Positions 1 through 9,236 are shown, numbered from the stretch's first letter. The stretch: DNA of 61,242 bases from Lysobacter sp. A03 (GCF_000855665.1 NZ_JXSS01000064.1:1-61242); one strand, 5' to 3'. A program made the numbers and translations. Notes: generated from the letters alone by a model not told the origin.

Positions 1-1602
1 CCCGCTCAGGGGGCCGGGGTGGTTGCTGGCGTCTGCCAGGGCAAAGGGCGGGGCGACGTTGCCGTTGTAGAGCTGGCCGGTGATGACGGGTTGGTCGATG
101 TCGCCGTGCAGGAACTCGACCAGCACCTCGCTGCCGACGCGGGGCAGGGCGTGGCTGCCCCAATTGGCGCCGGCCATCCACTCGGCCACGCGCACCCAGG
201 TGCCGCTGGTGTCGTCGCCGGGCGCGTGGCCCTCCGGGTTGGCGCTGGATCCGGTCTCGGCGAGCCCGCCGGGGTTGGGCGCCGCGCCCCGCTGCCAGGG
301 AAACTGGATCCGCACCTGATGGTCGCGGGTGGAGGTAACGGCCGTTTCGGGCAGGCCGACCACGGTGGCAGTCTGCATTCCGGGCGCGGTGGGCTTGAAG
401 CGGTCGACAGGTACCACCGGGGTCTCGGCGGTGACGGCGAGAAACCGGTTGCGGTAGTTGCCGCGTTCGATCCCGCCGGCCGTATCCAGCAGTTCAACGA
501 TGCCGCTGTCCAGATTGTTGGCGGCGCGGTGTTCGATGACCAGCGGCACGAACGCCTGCCCGGACAGGTCGGGGTGCTGGCTCAGGGTGAAGGCAAAGCC
601 CGACGCCATGCTGCGGGCGCTGCCGGCGCCGGCATGCAGGCGCTGCGGCAGGCGCATCGCGTCCAGTTGCAGGACCGCGTGCTGGTCGGCGTCGCTGCGA
701 GCGGCAAAGCGCCCGCTGCGTGGGGTGCGGAAGCATTCAAGCGCGGGAGTGTTCGGTCCGGCTGGAGCGCCGGTGGCGACGGCCGCCACCGCCTCGACCT
801 GCTCGGGCTGCCAGCTGGCGGTACCCAGGACACTGGCGGTGACCTGGCGCTGCTCGCTGAAGCGCTGGATCGCGTCGGTCGCTTCGGTCGCGTCGCTGCG
901 GTGGAAGCGCAGCGTGGACTCGATCGCCTCCGGCACGCTCGCATCGCGATCGAAGACCACCAGGGTGACGCCGCCTTCGGCTTCCTGCGCATGCTCGAAC
1001 CGCCACGCCAGCCCAGCATTGGCCAGCAGACGGAACACGAACTGGTGGTCACTCTCGCGGTACTGGGTGGTGATGGGATAGACCGGCAGGGACTGGGTGG
1101 CGTCGACGCGCAGTGCCGCTTGCGGGTAGTCGTCCAGAACGCGTTCCAGCACGCCGAGCGCATCCAGGTCCTGGAACACCAGCGCGTTGCGGCGCAGCTT
1201 CAGGAATGCAGTCCACGGCTCCATCACCAGCCGGTAGCGTGCCAGGCCGCCGTCGCTGCCCAGTGCGACGACGCGGGTGCAGTGGCCGTGCCAGTGGCGC
1301 AGACTGCCCGCCGCTCCCGCGCATCCTGCGCCCGCGGCACTCGCGCGTCCTTGCGCATCGTCGGCCCGACGCAGGCGCAGCGCCATCGCGTTGCCGATTA
1401 GGGCACGTGTATCAAGAAATGCATCGGTGGACAGGCAGTCCACGTTGAAGACGAAATCGTCGCAGACGGCCTCACGGCCTTCGAAGCGCTCCACGACCAG
1501 CGCATCCGGCAGCGCGGTGGACAGCTCGATCAGGCGCTGTTCCTGCGAGACCCGGGCCAGTGCACGGGCGACAGACTGGATATCCATATCCATAGGTTGC
1601 AT
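1..1602 (-). CDS. vgrG: Type VI secretion tip protein VgrG, 3' end cut by window edge
   Basis: Reading the minus strand from ATG at 1602 gives 534 codons open to position 1. The protein begins MQPMDMDIQSVARAL. Late in the frame come VRIQFPWQRG, GTWVRVAEWMAGANWG, ALPRVGSEVLVEFLHGD and DQPVITGQLYNG, the gp5-like OB-fold and start of the needle of VgrG spikes; the N-terminal part is gp27-like. VgrG trimers cap the Hcp tube and carry effectors out of the cell. Alternative in-frame ATGs lie at 1593 and 1587, and no strong ribosome site decides between them. Any C-terminal effector or DUF2345 extension is outside the window. No other T6SS genes are present here, so this may be an orphan vgrG island. 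The family call is firm; the exact start is not. Confidence 0.93.
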   Translation of the reverse strand, partial: MQPMDMDIQSVARALARVSQEQRLIELSTALPDALVVERFEGREAVCDDFVFNVDCLSTDAFLDTRALIGNAMALRLRRADDAQGRASAAGAGCAGAAGSLRHWHGHCTRVVALGSDGGLARYRLVMEPWTAFLKLRRNALVFQDLDALGVLERVLDDYPQAALRVDATQSLPVYPITTQYRESDHQFVFRLLANAGLAWRFEHAQEAEGGVTLVVFDRDASVPEAIESTLRFHRSDATEATDAIQRFSEQRQVTASVLGTASWQPEQVEAVAAVATGAPAGPNTPALECFRTPRSGRFAARSDADQHAVLQLDAMRLPQRLHAGAGSARSMASGFAFTLSQHPDLSGQAFVPLVIEHRAANNLDSGIVELLDTAGGIERGNYRNRFLAVTAETPVVPVDRFKPTAPGMQTATVVGLPETAVTSTRDHQVRIQFPWQRGAAPNPGGLAETGSSANPEGHAPGDDTSGTWVRVAEWMAGANWGSHALPRVGSEVLVEFLHGDIDQPVITGQLYNGNVAPPFALADASNHPGPLSG

Positions 1603-1761
1603 CCACTTGCTTGGTGAAACGAGGCGGCGCTGGGATCACACCGTTGCTGGCCGGAAGATTAGCACCGTCCACGACGGGCCGCAGTGGCGGGAGCAGACGC
1701 GACCTCTCCCCGGTTTTGCGTCGCGGCCTATGCCCTGACGGTTCCCGACCGCCTCCATTCC

Positions 1762-2814
1762 CTACATCACTGCCAACGCCGAGTTGGTGAAGTGCCCCGG
1801 ATACTCGTCGCGGATCTCCAGTTTCCGTTCGATCGAGCCGATGATTTTCGCGGCGAAGTTGACGCCGGCCATCTCGCTGCAGCTGAACAGGTTGCCGGGA
1901 GAGAACACGTTCACTTCCAGGATGGTGTCGCCGATGATGTCGATGCCCACCAGGAACATGCCGTCGGCTTGCAGCTTGGGGCGGATCAGTTCGGCCAGGC
2001 GCAGTTCGCGGTCGGTGATCTTGACCGCCTTGGCGGTGCCGCCGGCGTGGATGTTGCTGCGCACGTCGTCCTCGGCGCCGACCCGGCGCATCGCCGCGTA
2101 CTTGCCGTCAATCTGCAGCGGATAGCCGTTCATGATGAACATGCGGATATCGCCCTTGTCGGCTTCGGGGACCACGGCCTGGGCAATGATGTACCCGTCG
2201 CGCTCAATCGCTTCGACCATCTGGTTGAGGTTGCCGGCCGACTTGGCATCGAGAACGAACACGCCCTGGCCGCCGGAGCCCTGCAACGGCTTGAGCACCA
2301 CTTTGCCGCCGTTGGCCTTGGCGAAGGCCTTGATGTCGCTGGAGTTGCGGCAGATCAGCGTTTTGGCACGCACCTCGCGCGGGAAGGACTGGAAATACAG
2401 CTTGTTGATCGCCTGCGACAGCGTGTCCGGGTCGTTGAGCACCAGTACGCCGGCATGGGCGGCGCGCTGGCCGAACTGGATGCCGATCTTCTCCGCCCAG
2501 GGGCGGTCGACGGCGTCGTTGGACGGGTCGCTGCGCATCATCAGCACGTCGATCTCGTCGATGTTGATCAGGGTGCTCTTCTTGCCGCTGCTCTTGAGCG
2601 CCTTGAAGAAGTCGTCGCGGCTGCGGGTCTTGCCCTTGCCGGCCGGGATTTTGCGCGCGTGCACCTGCAGGGTGTCTTCAGGGTTGAGGACGAAATCGCC
2701 GGGGGTGATGTAGCAGACGTCGTGGCCGCGGCGCGAGGCCTCGTGCGCCAGCACGGTGGTGGTGTAGCGCGGGTATTCGTCTTCGATCGAGTTGACGTAG
2801 AAGGCAATCAGCAC
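1762..2814 (-). CDS. Glutathione-synthetase-like ATP-grasp ligase
   Basis: 350 residues, GTG start. An ATP-grasp fold of the GshB type is indicated by VVLKPLQGSGGQGVF (glycine-rich ATP loop), GDIRMFIMNGYPLQ, and a metal-binding end segment with DIIGDTILEVNVFSPGN. It is slightly longer than housekeeping GshB (about 315 residues). The GTG start overlaps the stop of the QEGLA-motif gene upstream (GTGCTGA), so the two are translationally coupled. Known members of this subfamily travel with QEGLA-motif peptidases and N-formylglutamate amidohydrolases, exactly as here, rather than with gshA. It may therefore ligate a different substrate than gamma-glutamylcysteine and glycine. The reaction type (ATP-dependent amide bond formation) is well supported; the substrate is unknown. 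Confidence 0.85.
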   Translation of the reverse strand: MLIAFYVNSIEDEYPRYTTTVLAHEASRRGHDVCYITPGDFVLNPEDTLQVHARKIPAGKGKTRSRDDFFKALKSSGKKSTLINIDEIDVLMMRSDPSNDAVDRPWAEKIGIQFGQRAAHAGVLVLNDPDTLSQAINKLYFQSFPREVRAKTLICRNSSDIKAFAKANGGKVVLKPLQGSGGQGVFVLDAKSAGNLNQMVEAIERDGYIIAQAVVPEADKGDIRMFIMNGYPLQIDGKYAAMRRVGAEDDVRSNIHAGGTAKAVKITDRELRLAELIRPKLQADGMFLVGIDIIGDTILEVNVFSPGNLFSCSEMAGVNFAAKIIGSIERKLEIRDEYPGHFTNSALAVM

Positions 2815-4712
2815 GGGGATGGTTCCTTTAGCAGGTCAATGAAAGAGTGCCCTTCGCGCAGGCGGGCCAACCTGGCCTGGGCATCGGGACGGTCGAGAAA
2901 TTCGGGGGTGGCCACCGGCGGGCGCAACATGCCGCGCGCTTCCAGTTCTTCCACCACCGGCACATGGTGTTCGGCGATCTTCCCGTACCACAGGGGGTCG
3001 AGCGACAGGCCATCGGCGACGCGTCGCAGCACCTGCCGGAAGCCCCGCAGGTAGATCGCGTCCTTGGTCAGGCCACCGGAGCGGAAGATGCGCGCAACGA
3101 TGTTGAAGGCGCCCCGACTGGAGAAGCCGTGCTCCGCGCGCAGCAGGCGATGGCAGGTCATGAAATCGGCACCGTCGAGCATCGCGTGGACCACCAGCAC
3201 GCGCGCGGCCAGCAAGCGCAGCCGCGCCACGGTCAGGCCACCGACGATGAACTCGGCGAACACGCCGAGCCCTTCCTGCAGGCCCTCGTAGCCGGCCAAC
3301 CCGGCGCCAAAAATGCCCAGCCCCTGCTGGCTGCCGTTGATCCAGGTGAGCACATGCACGCTGATCTCGTGCTGCAGCAGTGGGTCCACGCGCGCGCTCG
3401 GCACGCTGGTCGAGGTGGAGATCAGCAGCGAACGGCCGGACACCATCAGTCCGGGGCCTGTGTCCGCGCGCAGGCAGGTCTGCGCGACGGCGAAGGCCGG
3501 CGTTCGCTGCACATAGCGCGCGAGTATCCGATCGGCGGCCGCCTGGACGCCGGCGGCATCGACGTACTCGCCGCTGCGCTCGCTGCCGGGCGCGAACGCC
3601 GCCAGCAGCTTGTTGGCCACCTCCAGCAGTTCCGGTTCGACCCCCCCGTACTGGAGCAGCGACACATGGCGGAACGCGGGGGTGTTGCGTCGTTGCAGCA
3701 TCATCAGCTGCTGGTCCAGCTCATGCCGCTTCTCGTCAAACAACTGTTCGAGCACCGGGTCCTCGACCGCGCGCAGATCGATCGCGTACAGGCGTCGCTT
3801 GACGATGTCGGGATTGATCGGCAACGGGCGGTAGTGGAACTCCGGCGCCTTGCGTCGTTGGCCAGCCTCGAACGCCTCGTAGGCCTCCACGGTGTTGATG
3901 GGCGAGACGCCGAGCAGGAAATCGAACGAGCCACTGATGGTCGCCAGCGCCTCGTCGGCACGCTTTGCCGCTTTGACGAAGCGCCGGCGGCCCAGCGAGC
4001 GGTGGTGCGGGCGTGGTGTGTCTGCGTGGCCGTCGTGCTCGGCCAGCTCAACGAAGTGGGCCGCCGCCTGCAGCAGTGCATCATGGATCGCGCTCTCGAC
4101 CTGGTGGTAGATCTGCGGATAGACGCGACGCGGGTCGCCGGGAATGCGGTGGATCTGCGGAATTCCCAGTGACAGCACGGAAATCCCCTCGCGACCGTCC
4201 AGCGCTTTGGCCAGCGCGGGCGATAACGGTGCGAGGTCTTCGGTACGGAACTCGGGCACGCGCAGGTCGATTTCAAGCTCCGACAACGCGGATTCCAGGG
4301 TTTCGGCGACGTCCTGCGCGACAGGATCGCTGCTGGCGGCCAGTTCGAACTGGAACGGTTCCAGCCGGGGGCTTTCCTCATGCAGGCTCAGGTCGCGCGG
4401 CAGGTCGTGCAGCACGATCACCAGAAATTTCGGATAGGCATCGCCCAGATGGTCGAGCAGCAGGCTCACTTCGGCGGCCGCGCCGGCCTCCGCCAGCTCG
4501 CCGCCGGCTTGTGGCCAGATAACGCTGGCCGCGCTGATCGAGGCAACGCGGCGGGCCAGGCTCAAGGGCTCATCCGGATGCCCGGCAAGCAGCAGGAAGG
4601 GCAGGGCCCGATCGACGTGCACGCGGCCACCGTCAGCCAACGAACGGCGATAAGCGTGCTCGCCATCGAGGTCGGGCGAGGGTGGCTGCTGCACCGGCAC
4701 GTTGCCGGTCAA
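2808..4712 (-). CDS. QEGLA-motif (DUF1704, MATCAP-like) metallopeptidase
   Basis: The frame could open at 4808, but a TTG at 4712 overlaps the TGA of the upstream gene (TTGA) and is the likelier start, giving 634 residues; a GTG at 4700 is another option. In TTG numbering the centre holds HEISVH (about residues 448-453), followed by GLQEGLGVF with Glu about 480. This is the HExxxH plus distal Glu zinc site of the family whose animal member MATCAP removes C-terminal tyrosine from tubulin. Bacterial members are annotated as flavohemoglobin expression-modulating QEGLA motif proteins, a label with little mechanistic meaning. A carboxypeptidase acting on a tag added by the neighbouring ATP-grasp ligase is a reasonable inference. 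Metallopeptidase fold: confident; substrate: unknown. Confidence 0.87.
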   Translation of the reverse strand: MTGNVPVQQPPSPDLDGEHAYRRSLADGGRVHVDRALPFLLLAGHPDEPLSLARRVASISAASVIWPQAGGELAEAGAAAEVSLLLDHLGDAYPKFLVIVLHDLPRDLSLHEESPRLEPFQFELAASSDPVAQDVAETLESALSELEIDLRVPEFRTEDLAPLSPALAKALDGREGISVLSLGIPQIHRIPGDPRRVYPQIYHQVESAIHDALLQAAAHFVELAEHDGHADTPRPHHRSLGRRRFVKAAKRADEALATISGSFDFLLGVSPINTVEAYEAFEAGQRRKAPEFHYRPLPINPDIVKRRLYAIDLRAVEDPVLEQLFDEKRHELDQQLMMLQRRNTPAFRHVSLLQYGGVEPELLEVANKLLAAFAPGSERSGEYVDAAGVQAAADRILARYVQRTPAFAVAQTCLRADTGPGLMVSGRSLLISTSTSVPSARVDPLLQHEISVHVLTWINGSQQGLGIFGAGLAGYEGLQEGLGVFAEFIVGGLTVARLRLLAARVLVVHAMLDGADFMTCHRLLRAEHGFSSRGAFNIVARIFRSGGLTKDAIYLRGFRQVLRRVADGLSLDPLWYGKIAEHHVPVVEELEARGMLRPPVATPEFLDRPDAQARLARLREGHSFIDLLKEPSPC

Positions 4713-5515
4713 GCAGCGCCTGCCAGCAAGTCGCGCGCCTTGGCGGCGGCATGGTTGATGAACGCACGCATCGCCGCAACCTCGTCCGGATAAGGACGAC
4801 CGGTCCACTCGTCCATATAGAACTTCTTGAATTCCAGTGCGATCGCGCAGCCCGTCTCGGGGTACCGATCGTGCACGAAGCGCGCCAGTTCGCCCTTGCC
4901 CTGGAAGGCGATGTTCTCGCGTACGTCCAGCTGGCGGCCGTTGAAGTCGAACTCGCCCATCGACTGGATCAGCGGGTCGAGCAGGAATGCCCAGTGGTCT
5001 CGCGGCATCGAAAAAGTGCCGATGTTCACGTCCGGCGCATCCTCCTGCGGTGTCGGCGGTGCATCGGCGCCGTCGCGGCGGTGGTTGTAGCTGTGCACGT
5101 CGAGCAGCACGAAGCGGCCGTGACGGGCGACCACGCTGTCCAGCAGTTCGCCCATCATCTGGTAGAAGCCGCGGTGGTAATCCTGCATGCCACGCAGCAG
5201 GTCACCGTCCGGCGTTGTCTGCCAGACCTTCAGCCCCCAGGACTGGCTTGGATCCAGGTACACGGCCGTGTCGAGGCTGCGGTTGAGGTCGGCCTCGAAC
5301 CGCGATCGCATCGCAATGACGTGGGTGGGGATGTCGAGGATCGCCTGGCCGGTGTGGGGATCTTCTTCCCGGAGGCGGCCAGCCTCGTCGAGCGCCATGG
5401 CTGCCGCGGCCTGCGGGCCAAGTCCGTGGCCGTCGTGGATCGCGGTGGCAATGATCGGATCGTCGCCACGTTGGACGATCCACCAGGGCGGGGTGGGTTG
5501 GTCGAATAATTCCAT
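4709..5515 (-). CDS. N-formylglutamate amidohydrolase family protein
   Basis: ATG at 5515 is preceded by AAGGTG at good spacing. A longer frame to 5572 lacks such support. The protein starts MELFDQPTPPWWIVQRGDDP and has IIATAIHDGHGLGP (zinc-ligand region), FVLLDVHSYNHRRDG (second metal-binding strand) and a C-terminal ALEFKKFYMDEWTG segment typical of the family. Relatives hydrolyse N-formyl-L-glutamate in histidine breakdown, but no hut genes are nearby. It is the first gene of a three-gene coupled operon with the QEGLA peptidase and the ATP-grasp ligase. That context suggests an amidohydrolase acting on a peptide-like or amide-tagged product. Family call is strong; a histidine-catabolic role is unlikely. 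Confidence 0.88.
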   Translation of the reverse strand: MELFDQPTPPWWIVQRGDDPIIATAIHDGHGLGPQAAAAMALDEAGRLREEDPHTGQAILDIPTHVIAMRSRFEADLNRSLDTAVYLDPSQSWGLKVWQTTPDGDLLRGMQDYHRGFYQMMGELLDSVVARHGRFVLLDVHSYNHRRDGADAPPTPQEDAPDVNIGTFSMPRDHWAFLLDPLIQSMGEFDFNGRQLDVRENIAFQGKGELARFVHDRYPETGCAIALEFKKFYMDEWTGRPYPDEVAAMRAFINHAAAKARDLLAGAA

Positions 5516-5636
5516 GGGCGCACCTTGGCCGAGGCCGCGTAGGCAAGGCGTGTATGGCGCACGGACATTCAACCTTCAGCCCCCGCCCCGGCGCGCGAGT
5601 GCGGTATCGCCCACGCGACCCTCCCGGAGGCCTTCA

Positions 5637-6437
5637 ATGCTGCGGTTATTACTCGCCCCGATCATGATCCTGGCAGCCGGTGTCGGCTCTCCGTTGCAGG
5701 GCGCTGATCATCCCGATGACGCAGACGGCTTCAGCTGCAGGGTCTGCGAACGAAAGGCGGCCGAGCTGGCGCGGTGCCAGGGCCTTGATCCGGATGAGTA
5801 CTTCACGGGTCTGGTCTTCAATCCGCCGGGAATGCAGACCGGGTTTGCGCGCTCATCCTGCTTCGACCGCCTGGCCCTGAATTACAGGGACGTGACGCTG
5901 TGCGCAGAGGTCAGGGAGCGCAAGTCAATGTGGTTCGATGGGTCGGCGCTCTCGCGCCAGGCGTGCGAGCGGCGGGTGCACGAGAGGGCTGCTGGGGATC
6001 CGCGAGTGGTCATCGCCGATATTCATCGGCTGGACGAGATGCAGTGGTTCCGCAATGGAAACGGCCGCGACTTCGACGTGCATGTACGCACCTCGGGCTC
6101 CTATGCGCACCGTTACGCGCTGAAGCTCCTGATGCTGGATAGTAAGGGTGCGCGCACGCGGACACTTTGGGATAACGAATACGGCTACCGGGGCGTAGAT
6201 CACAAGCGCCGAATCCCGATCCGGGCGGGTGATTTGCATGCGGCCGCGGCGGCGCTGGGCGTGGAGCCACCGTACCGCGTCCGATTGACGTTTGCGCTGG
6301 TGGAACCGACCCTGGCGGAACTGGAGCAGTTTTCGGCGATGTCGCCCACTGAGCGGGAAAGCAGCCTGGAGCAATGGGTGGATCCGGCCGCGCTGCGGCG
6401 GGATCCGCGGGACCTGGCCGGGGACATGAGACGCTGA
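5637..6437 (+). CDS. Secreted hypothetical protein
   Basis: ATG at 5637 follows GGAGG seven bases upstream. The 266-residue product has a cleavable signal peptide (MLRLLLAPIMILAAGVGSPLQGA) and a mature part rich in cysteines (FSCRVCERKAAELARCQG, SSCFDRL, TLCAEV, QACERR), suggesting disulfides in the periplasm. I do not recognise the family. It stands divergent from the amidohydrolase operon on one side and convergent with the secreted gene at 6492-7628 on the other. The intergenic sequence after it (6438-6491) holds no clear terminator. Confidence 0.72.
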   Translation: MLRLLLAPIMILAAGVGSPLQGADHPDDADGFSCRVCERKAAELARCQGLDPDEYFTGLVFNPPGMQTGFARSSCFDRLALNYRDVTLCAEVRERKSMWFDGSALSRQACERRVHERAAGDPRVVIADIHRLDEMQWFRNGNGRDFDVHVRTSGSYAHRYALKLLMLDSKGARTRTLWDNEYGYRGVDHKRRIPIRAGDLHAAAAALGVEPPYRVRLTFALVEPTLAELEQFSAMSPTERESSLEQWVDPAALRRDPRDLAGDMRR

Positions 6438-6491
6438 GATCCGCGGCTGACCACCTTACCTGCGAACGTGTCGCGATTGACTTGCCCGTAC

Positions 6492-7628
6492 CTACTTCGG
6501 CTGTTCCACCCGCCTGTAATCAAACAGCGCGGTAACGTCACAATCGAAGCGGTCGCCCATCAGTTGCTTCAACTTTGCCGGGGCGCGAACGTGCTGCTTC
6601 TGGACTCCCGCAATGTGAGTGGCAGACATCACCTCGATATCCAGGTTGACGTCAAAGGTCATCGCAGCGGAGGGTGACTGAGCCTGCAATGCATGCCATG
6701 AGTTGAGGCCGGTGCGATCCCAGTCAAGGTCCGGACCTTTCTGCATCAGCGGGCGGGGATGGAAGGGCCGGTCGAACTTGAGGTCCTGGCTGCCGTGGCT
6801 GCCGATCTGGGATTCCACGGCCGGCCGCAACTGCTTGGCAATCATTGGCGAGCACGAAGCCGTATCAATGCTCTTCATGGTGACGATCCAGGTACCGTCC
6901 AGCGGCTGGATGGCGCCGGTATCTTCGGGCTCCTCGACTTCGTCTCCGCATGGCCCGGTGGGAGAGCCGAGCGTGACACCGAGTCCTTCCAGGGATTCGC
7001 TGACAAGCCCGTCAAGCTCGCTCGTATCCGGGTTGTTTCCTTTGGCCTTGCCGACCCCGCGTGTGTAGGCAATCGTCGATTCAACATCGTGGGCTGCGCG
7101 GATATGCAGCTTCCCGTCCACGACGTCGTTTTCCCGCGCGTGCACGGAGTAGTGGTATCGCGTCACAAGTTTGTCCTTGCCGTCCATGCCCGCGATGCTC
7201 TCGATCGGCGCGGTCTCGCTGGTACGAATGATCTTTATGGTCACCGAACGCGACGGCTTCGCGGACTCCCTGTCGCGACTGTCGCAGTAGCTGGCATGGC
7301 GACTCATCCATCGCTTGCTCGGCAGCATGTGGCCGTCAGGGCCAAAGCGCAGCGTCAGGAGCGCGCTCGCAGCCGACTCGCCCTCGTAGGTGATCCTGTC
7401 GGCATCGATGTAGTCATCAAGGTCCAGACCGGCTTCGCCGGCGGGCGCCAGCCCCTTGCTTTGCAGCTCCGCCAACAGGGCTTTCCTGGCCAACACCACG
7501 TTGACGCCGTTGTCGGCCGATGCCGGCGGCGCGGCGAGCGCCAGCGCCAGCAGCACAGTCGCGATTTTCAGGCTGGAACGCTCCCGTCGCGGGTGGGCAG
7601 GGCCCACGTTGTCTCGCAGTGCTTTCAT
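6492..7628 (-). CDS. Secreted hypothetical protein, paralogue of neighbouring PKD protein
   Basis: ATG at 7628 has a strong GGAGGAG ribosome site; the frame is open further upstream but without support. The 378-residue product begins MKALRDNVGPAHPRRERSS, then a hydrophobic stretch ending APPASA (signal peptide). An N-terminal domain with LLAELQSKGLAP, DLDDYIDA, RFGPDGHMLPSKRW, YCDSRDRE and a SPTGPCG end matches, block by block, the N-terminal domain of the product of 7719-9236. The C-terminal half (WIVTMKSIDTASCSPM... DVTALFDYRRV) is unrelated to the PKD protein and unrecognised. Tandem duplication followed by divergence of the C-terminal part is the simplest reading. Function unknown; likely periplasmic or extracellular. 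Confidence 0.75.
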   Translation of the reverse strand: MKALRDNVGPAHPRRERSSLKIATVLLALALAAPPASADNGVNVVLARKALLAELQSKGLAPAGEAGLDLDDYIDADRITYEGESAASALLTLRFGPDGHMLPSKRWMSRHASYCDSRDRESAKPSRSVTIKIIRTSETAPIESIAGMDGKDKLVTRYHYSVHARENDVVDGKLHIRAAHDVESTIAYTRGVGKAKGNNPDTSELDGLVSESLEGLGVTLGSPTGPCGDEVEEPEDTGAIQPLDGTWIVTMKSIDTASCSPMIAKQLRPAVESQIGSHGSQDLKFDRPFHPRPLMQKGPDLDWDRTGLNSWHALQAQSPSAAMTFDVNLDIEVMSATHIAGVQKQHVRAPAKLKQLMGDRFDCDVTALFDYRRVEQPK

Positions 7629-7718
7629 TGTTCTCCTCCCCATGGTTGGTGCTCCATGCTTGGAATTTTCCGGTCCCGTCCGCACCTTCGCCATGCTGCA
7701 GGCCGACGCGGAATAGCC

Positions 7719-9236
7719 TTACATTGCTGCGGTATCGTCAGGCGCGGTCGTTCCGGAGCCACCGCGGATCTCCAGTGTCGTGACCTCGTTGACGCTGGAC
7801 GGGCCTTCCAGGGTGAGCGTGTTGCGGTAGACCTTGCGCGCGATGACGTCGGGTTCGTCCGTGGCTTCCCATTCGCTGAAATGGAACGACCCATCCGCCT
7901 GCACCTCGCGTTCGTGCGAGGCGACAAAGCTGGTCCACCAGGTCGCGCCGATGCCGGCAACCGCTTGCCTCATCAGAGGGCCGACAGGATTGCCTTCCAG
8001 GTTCGGGCAGCGCACGTCAGCCCCGGGTACCGCCTCCTGGATGGGCCGCGAACGGTCATGTGGAATCGTCACAGATACCTCTGTGCCGCCGGCCGTCTTG
8101 CCGGTCACGTCCGGCAGTGTTGCACGCGCCTCCAACACGCCGTCGCGAGGGGTGACTGTGCATCCGAGCGCGGTCACCATCCGGTCCGCGGCGGAGTTGG
8201 ACATCTCCACGTTGCGCAGCGGGGCGCTGCCCTGGAACGTGCCGTCGGCGGAGATCGAGAGCGGCACCACGGACTCGAACTTCGAGACGATCCGGGTATC
8301 GCCGGGTGCGCGCATTTCGATGCGCGAAGAGAAGTGCAGCGCCAGGCTGCCGCCGATGACCACCTCAAGCGTCTTGCTGGACGGTTCGACGTCCTTGCCT
8401 TCCACCGTGACGGTCACCGGGTACGTGCCGTTGCGGGCATATACGTGCTGGGCGCGCTTGCCGATGTCCTCGGGCGCGGATCCGTCGCCGAAGTCCCACG
8501 TGTAGTTCAGGTAACGACCATAGCTGCCCTGGAACCCGGCCTGGAACACGATCGGCTCGCCGACCTGGCTTCCCGACACGTGCTCCAGACGGATCTCGCC
8601 ACACGGCCCGACCATTGCGCGCGGCTTAAGCGGCATCCCGTCCATGGCTTCGCTCATCAGTGCGAACAGCGCATCTGCGTCCGGGTTTTCGCGAACACCG
8701 GACGTCGCGCCGATGTCCTGCATGACCGAGGATTCCCACTCCTGCTGATGGTTGATGGAACCGGTGGCAGTGTCGATGACCCCGCCAAAGACAAAGTACT
8801 GGTAGCGGGTCTTCCCGGCGTCGGTTTCCGTCAGCCGGTTCAACTTGAAACGGATCCGCTGTGCAGGCTCCAACGTCTCGCGTGCCCGTTGCTTGCAGTA
8901 CTCCTTATGCCCGTCGCGCCACTCGGCGCCGGGGATAATGTTCCCCTCTGGACCGATCGAGACCCAGACCCTGCGCTCACCGGCCTGGCCGGCGTTGCTC
9001 TCGATATAGTCGCCCATCGACAGCCCGGAGTTGGCCGGCGGCGTCAGGCCTCGGCTTTGCAGCACCTCGGCCATGACCGACCTTGCGGTCGCGGCGGGAA
9101 CCTCTCCCGAATCGTCAGCCAGGGCACTCCCAGCGACGGAAGCCAGTGCCAAACAGGTCGCCAGCACCGGCAGACAACGCCTCCGGCGCTTGCTTGGTGT
9201 CGAATCAAACCCTTGCCCATGCACTCGTAAGTTCAT
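7719..9236 (-). CDS. Secreted PKD-domain protein of unknown function
   Basis: ATG at 9236 lies behind AAGGAG; the open frame to 9527 is not supported. The 505-residue product has an N-terminal signal peptide (MNLRVHGQGFDS..., ending GSALA). Its first domain (VLQSRGLTPP, SMGDYIES, IGPEGNIIPGAEW, YCKQRARE, MVGPCG) is shared with the next gene downstream. A PKD domain follows: GEPIVFQAGF, YTWDFGDGSAPED, HVYARNGTYPVTVTVEG. The C-terminal ~200 residues are unrecognised. PKD domains usually mediate protein or glycan contact outside the cell. Spacing to the downstream paralogue is 90 bases on the same strand, so co-transcription is likely. Confidence 0.78.
   Translation of the reverse strand: MNLRVHGQGFDSTPSKRRRRCLPVLATCLALASVAGSALADDSGEVPAATARSVMAEVLQSRGLTPPANSGLSMGDYIESNAGQAGERRVWVSIGPEGNIIPGAEWRDGHKEYCKQRARETLEPAQRIRFKLNRLTETDAGKTRYQYFVFGGVIDTATGSINHQQEWESSVMQDIGATSGVRENPDADALFALMSEAMDGMPLKPRAMVGPCGEIRLEHVSGSQVGEPIVFQAGFQGSYGRYLNYTWDFGDGSAPEDIGKRAQHVYARNGTYPVTVTVEGKDVEPSSKTLEVVIGGSLALHFSSRIEMRAPGDTRIVSKFESVVPLSISADGTFQGSAPLRNVEMSNSAADRMVTALGCTVTPRDGVLEARATLPDVTGKTAGGTEVSVTIPHDRSRPIQEAVPGADVRCPNLEGNPVGPLMRQAVAGIGATWWTSFVASHEREVQADGSFHFSEWEATDEPDVIARKVYRNTLTLEGPSSVNEVTTLEIRGGSGTTAPDDTAAM

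Noticed and set aside
19-1401. Long plus-strand open frame of 460 codons
   Set aside because: Antisense shadow of vgrG: the minus strand in this region reads through as a clear VgrG core, and the plus frame has no recognisable domain.
4709-5572. N-formylglutamate amidohydrolase as part of histidine degradation
   Set aside because: No hut genes nearby; the gene is coupled to the QEGLA peptidase and ATP-grasp ligase instead.
6759-9230. 823-codon plus-strand open frame
   Set aside because: Antisense to the two secreted paralogues, which have signal peptides, ribosome sites and a PKD domain. High G+C content opens antisense frames.
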